A stretch of 64,000 nt of DNA from Epiperipatus broadwayi (Eukaryota > Onychophora > Udeonychophora > Euonychophora > Peripatidae), in contig JAQFVV010012495.1 of the NCBI GenBank assembly GCA_028023455.1, forward strand, positions 2,759,711 through 2,823,710, in the 5' to 3' direction. A model generated the notes under the pieces. That model did no database searches and was not told the DNA's origin. It saw only the letters and a list, made by a program, of their open reading frames with translations. The position numbers and the translations under genes are program-made. Below, one piece after another: positions 60,176-64,000 of this stretch. The stretch's first letter is position 1; the number at the start of each line of letters is the position of its first letter.

Positions 60176-60498
60176 TAAATGGGCAATATGGCTTCTTTTT
60201 TTTTTTTAAGGTCAAAATTATTTTTTGATTTTGTTGTTTTTTTTTTTTTGTGAAATCCCCAGTTGCATAAATTCCCGTATTCTGAAATTTTGTCTGAGGG
60301 TTTCTAACTAATATTAAAAAACTAACAATCAGTTGAGCATCAAATAACTACATAGAAATTCTGTTTCATTCTCAAACTAATTACTACGTGTTTGCTAAGC
60401 CACAAAATATTGGGAAGGCTAATGAATTGTTAAAAATAACGCTATAAACTTGATTAATAGCAAAGATCCATTAGATCACTGTAGAGATTCTGGATTTT

Positions 60499-60600
60499 TC
60501 TTCTCATGTGTCATAGCATCAGCCGGGAAGCGAACCTGCTAATCCGGGACAACTGCTTATAAAGCAGCTGTCGCTGACCTCTCGACCACCAATGCTTGAC
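60499..60600 (-). repeat. tRNA-derived SINE (copy S4) with 16-bp TSD
   Basis: AGAGATTCTGGATTTT at 60483-60498 and 60601-60616 is a perfect duplication. The minus strand reads GGTGGTCGAGAGGTCAGCG, GGTTCGCTTCCCGGC and the CATGAGAAG tail. Confidence 0.95.
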
Positions 60601-60616
60601 AGAGATTCTGGATTTT

Positions 60617-61527
60617 GTAACAAATTATCATATAAATAGCAAAAAATTGTTGAATCTTGGTTAACAAAATTTAAGATTAACCAGAATATGTTTTCCTATT
60701 AGAAAATGAAAATTCATTTCATAAGTTTTTCTATGAGGATATGAAACTTCAATTAATATATTAATTCTTCTTAATGATGATCTAGAAGGATTGCCTAGTG
60801 GACTTGAAAACATGGCCTGATTTTGATGTCTTTCATTATAACATCTAATGTAATGATACGTAATACCTCTAGTGATTACTTATTACATTAAATCTCTTCA
60901 CATTCCAAAAAAAATCATTTAGTGCAAAAAAATGCAAGATTAAAATAGTATTAAATTAGATAAAATAGAAAAAGAAAATTACATTCAACAGGCTTCCAAC
61001 ATATTTTTATATAAATAAAAGTTACACATTAGGTTTTAAAAAAAAAATTCAGTTTTATTAAAAATTTTAAACTTCAGCAAAAGTCTGAATCTTAATTTTT
61101 TATTAAATACATAATTAAATAGTTAGTGCTTAGAAGATTATGTGTCATTCAAGTACTAAAATGACAAATTGAGCTTTGATTTGGGAATTTTTTGCTCTCA
61201 GATCTGTCATGCTACTACTAAGCTAAGTTGCTTAAACAACTATGATTTAGTGCAATGGCAATATAATAGTGGCGAGAATTAAACATTTCTGAATTGAAGA
61301 TGCTCTAATGTCACATGACTTCCTTAGCAACTAGACATTTAATTGTAAGAATATGTTGGGCTATTTCCATCACATAATTACATATAAAGTACTATCATCA
61401 CAAACTTTCTTACAAACACTAAGCATCCAATTATTTAGTTTATTACTCATTTGCATTTTTTTAAAACTATTTTTATAAGCCATACAAAAATACTTTTAGA
61501 ATGACTAATAAAAACATATAACATTCT
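60617..61527. other. AT-rich sequence without a gene
   Basis: Nothing supported. Confidence 0.4.
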
Positions 61528-61535
61528 TGGGAGAT

Positions 61536-61624
61536 GTCTTGCATTGGTGGTCGAGAGGTCAGCGTGACTGCTTGCACTTGCAGGCAGTTGCCCGGGTTGC
61601 GGGTTCGCATCCTGGCCGATGCTA
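61536..61624 (+). repeat. tRNA-derived SINE (copy S5)
   Basis: GGTGGTCGAGAGGTCAGCG and GCGGGTTCGCATCCTGGCC. TGGGAGAT flanks it (61528-61535 and 61625-61632). Confidence 0.85.
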
Positions 61625-61671
61625 TGGGAGATTTTTTAATTTTATTGGTTTTTAATTTACAATTTTATTTT

Positions 61672-61755
61672 CATATGTCAAATGCATAGACCGGGAAGTG
61701 AACCCAGGCCAGCTGCTTGGAAGGCGGCTATGCTAATCACTAGGCCACCAATGTT
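61672..61755 (-). repeat. tRNA-derived SINE (copy S6)
   Basis: On the minus strand: GGTGGCCTAGTGATTAGCAT, CCAAGCAGCTGGCC, GGGTTCACTTCCCGG. It faces S5, forming an imperfect inverted pair. Confidence 0.85.
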
Positions 61756-62090
61756 TTTAATTTTTAAACTGAAATTTCATACATTTGAACATTAAAAAAT
61801 GTTTTAATAGAATAAATAAATTGGATATATTTTTAATAACAAAACTACTGTCTACAATAGGACTATGTTAATGGTGCTATAGATTTTAATAATATGTGAA
61901 AAATTATCGGTATCTAAGATTTCTCTGTCAGTTTTTTTTTAAAATAAAGACCCAGAGCAATATAACATTCATTCATTACATTATCTCCTTTAAATATAGA
62001 GGATTTGAACTCAGACTTTCAAGCAACCTTCAACTATTCACATATCTCATATTACTGTTACACATAACCACACATATGTAGAAAAGATAA

Positions 62091-62149
62091 ATAATCATCA
62101 ATATACATATTTCATGCTGAACCAGCACTCATCAGTTCACCCAGATTAT
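62091..62149 (-). ncRNA. Hammerhead ribozyme motif, family A
   Basis: On the minus strand CTGATGA (62135-62129), stem II TGCTG/CAGCA around GTT, GAAA and cleavage triplet ATA are intact. The outer stem I ATAATC/GATTAT is perfect, and the inner GTGAA/TTGAT has one mismatch. Predicted cleavage lies between 62102 and 62101. Confidence 0.65.
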
Positions 62150-62558
62150 CATCTCCCACACAAATATATAACTAGTGCTCAGTTTATGTTAAGACAGCAA
62201 ATCTTTATTCGTTAATGGACAGGATTCAATCTACTCCAACTCTTCAGCCATCCATACCATTGAAAATCTGATGATAGAAATGCCCAAATCCCAAGCTGAT
62301 GCCAATATTGTTGTTAAGCCCATGTTGACCTCAAGTCACTCTGACCCCTCATGTATAGGACAGTATCCATTTAAGTAGATAGAAGAGGTATGGGCAGAAT
62401 GCAGGCTTAATGTGTAAGATTTGAAATGCAGGCATTCTTATACCTGAAACTTAATTGTAAATATAGGGATTTGAACTCAGACTTTCTAGAAACTTTCAGC
62501 TATTCACACTATCTCATACTATTGATACACATTACCACACACATGTAGAAAAGATAAA

Positions 62559-62617
62559 TAATCACCAATATATGTATTGTGTGCTGAACCAGTACTCATC
62601 AGTTGGTCCAGATTATC
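62559..62617 (-). ncRNA. Hammerhead-like motif, family A (core mutated)
   Basis: Stem I ATAATC/GATTAT and ACCAA/TTGGT, CTGATGA and the ATA triplet are intact, but GAAA reads ACAA, which should abolish cleavage. The equivalent cleavage position is 62569/62568, 467 bp from the neighbouring motif. Confidence 0.6.
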
Positions 62618-62908
62618 AACTCCCACACACATATATAATCAGTGCTCAGTTTATATTAAGATAGAAAATACTTATATTTTAATGGACAGGCTTCAATCTA
62701 CTCCAACCTCCTACTCTTCTGCCATCCATATCATTGAAAATCTGATGGTAGAATGCCCAAATCCCAACCTGATACCAATATTGTTGTTATGCCCAGGTTG
62801 ACCTCAAGTCACTCTGTCCCCTTATGTATAGGACAGTAACCAATTAAATACATAGAGGAGGGATGGGCAGAATGCAGGCTTAATTTGTAAGATTTCAAAT
62901 ATAGGCAT

Positions 62909-64000
62909 TCTTTAATAAATTCATGTGCATTATAAAAAAAATTTAAATTAGACTATTTAAAGCCACTATTTAGATTTTAAGGATAATTAATCTGCATTAC
63001 GTGCAATTCAACTTGGAAGTAAATGTTTTGCTTTTAAAATGTTTACAAACATATCTGGGTAATCTTTTCATCTAATAAATGATCATCAGAAATTTTATTC
63101 AAAAGGGAGTTGACTGATTATAGGCAAGGACAGATTTTACAGCAAAAGAATATAGTCTTAAGTGAAATATAATTTTATTCTGAATATATCATTGCAGATT
63201 GACAAAATATCTACATGTCACTGCTTATAATACATGTCACTGCTTTAGCTTTCATCTCATTATCAGTTTCATGTATGATATTTTTTGTATTGTCTTCCAT
63301 TTCTAATTTGATGTTTGAGGTTTGAAAATATTCTGTAAGTTTTATAGACAACTGTTGAATGATCAAAAAAACTCTAGGTATAATCCAGTTTTCATCCCTT
63401 TTTCAGAAGCAAAGCAGAGTTTTTTTCCCATGAGGCAAGTATGTGTACTACTGTGGTTAAAATTCAGGAATAATTTGTACATGTATCAAATTTAAGTATA
63501 TTTAAATGCAAAGATATGGATATAAAAAAAAATTTGAACGTTTTGCAGGTCAAAGATGTCTCCACAAATTTATCTGGCAAGTCTTTATATGATGCAATTA
63601 ATTAAACATTTTGATGTTATCAGTATATCCCAAAGTATATATTTTTAAAAAAGGTTTATATTCTGGTGTTCATGCAAGAATTGTTGTAGTTTGTCATATA
63701 GTTTATTTAGTAAAATAGCTGATAGGAAAATCTGCCAGTATTGATTGCAATAATAAATCTTTATTATGGTGGCCAATTTCTCTAATGTCTTTTGTTTATA
63801 ATATAGGATTATCTTGCATATGTATCAAAGGGATGTAGTCAATATCTATCTATCTATCTATCAATCGATCGATCGATCATTATTGGTAACTTTCAATTGC
63901 TTTCTGATGTACATTAAAAAAAATTATTATTCTCACAGTATATCACAAATTACTAATAAATAACTTATTGCAAAGCAGTGACCTCTCTGGCATTTCCCAG
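62909..64000. other. AT-rich sequence; possible LINE relic and TATC repeat
   Basis: A minus-strand frame near 63640-63780 (LLLQSILADFPISYFTK) looks like a decayed LINE reverse transcriptase. A plus-strand splice-like stretch at 63549-63605 overlaps the same region and is not called. 63846-63878 is a TATC then GATC microsatellite. Confidence 0.35.

Larger units (their letters stand above)
61985..62908 (-). repeat. Tandem pair of family A units (A7-A8)
   Basis: Two head-to-tail units of about 467 bp: 61990-62413 plus junction, and 62414-62900. Both start with GATTTGAACTCAGACTTTC and end with GCAGAATGCAGGCTTAAT. Each holds one minus-strand hammerhead. No palindromic partner arm is present, unlike copies A1-A2. 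Confidence 0.85.

Noticed and set aside
63549-63605. Possible terminal exon VKDVSTNLSGKSLYDAIN with stop
   Set aside because: It lies within a region that reads as a decayed minus-strand LINE, and its phase cannot be linked to the plus-strand exon chain.
63846-63880. Regular short repeats suggestive of an array
   Set aside because: A simple TATC/GATC microsatellite. There are no CRISPR-like spacers anywhere in the window, and a eukaryotic context makes CRISPR implausible.

Overview
The window is nuclear DNA of an animal, most likely an invertebrate. It is very AT-rich by eye, has no dense ORFs or operons, and carries metazoan-type transposable elements: an RTE-type LINE, a Penelope-like element with a GIY-YIG endonuclease, Ty3/gypsy elements, tRNA-derived SINEs, a Tigger-like MITE, and long TTA and TA microsatellites. 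The species cannot be named from the sequence. Almost every long ORF belongs to a mobile element. Host coding sequence, if present, exists only as short exons in large introns.

Layout. 1-1.8 kb: a palindromic repeat (family A) and AT-rich filler. 1.8-9.6 kb: a decayed Ty3/gypsy retrotransposon. Its 5' LTR is interrupted by a family B hairpin (1835-2251) and by a 2.25-kb terminal-inverted-repeat element filled with satellite-like repeats (2769-5015). 9.7-10.5 kb: an old RTE relic. 11-16.9 kb: family A and B hairpins, a 38-bp tandem repeat, and the 3' part of a probable minus-strand host gene. 17.6-20.6 kb: a broken RTE copy. 20.9-22.3 kb: further exons of the minus-strand gene. 22.7-23.5 kb: a very large family B palindrome. 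24.2-27.2 kb: a Penelope-like element with terminal inverted repeats. 28.9-42.1 kb: three phase-compatible plus-strand exon candidates, including a 24-nt microexon, with a full-length RTE LINE (31.0-34.3 kb), a truncated LINE, hairpins and a 234-bp TTA array between them. 45-47 kb: more repeats. 47.3-50.9 kb: a GC-richer, frameshifted minus-strand Ty3/gypsy remnant. 52-62.9 kb: SINEs with clear target-site duplications, a Tigger-like MITE and a tandem family A array.

Main observation. Two dispersed repeat families (A and B) each carry a hammerhead self-cleaving ribozyme motif. Several copies keep the complete core, and the stems are supported by pairing or by compensatory changes. The units occur as tandem copies (467 bp apart at 62 kb), as inverted pairs forming hairpins, and with target-site duplications of variable length. 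This fits retrotransposition of small ribozyme-bearing non-autonomous elements, like the retrozymes and Penelope-associated hammerheads described in animals. The Penelope-like element here is a plausible but unproven partner.
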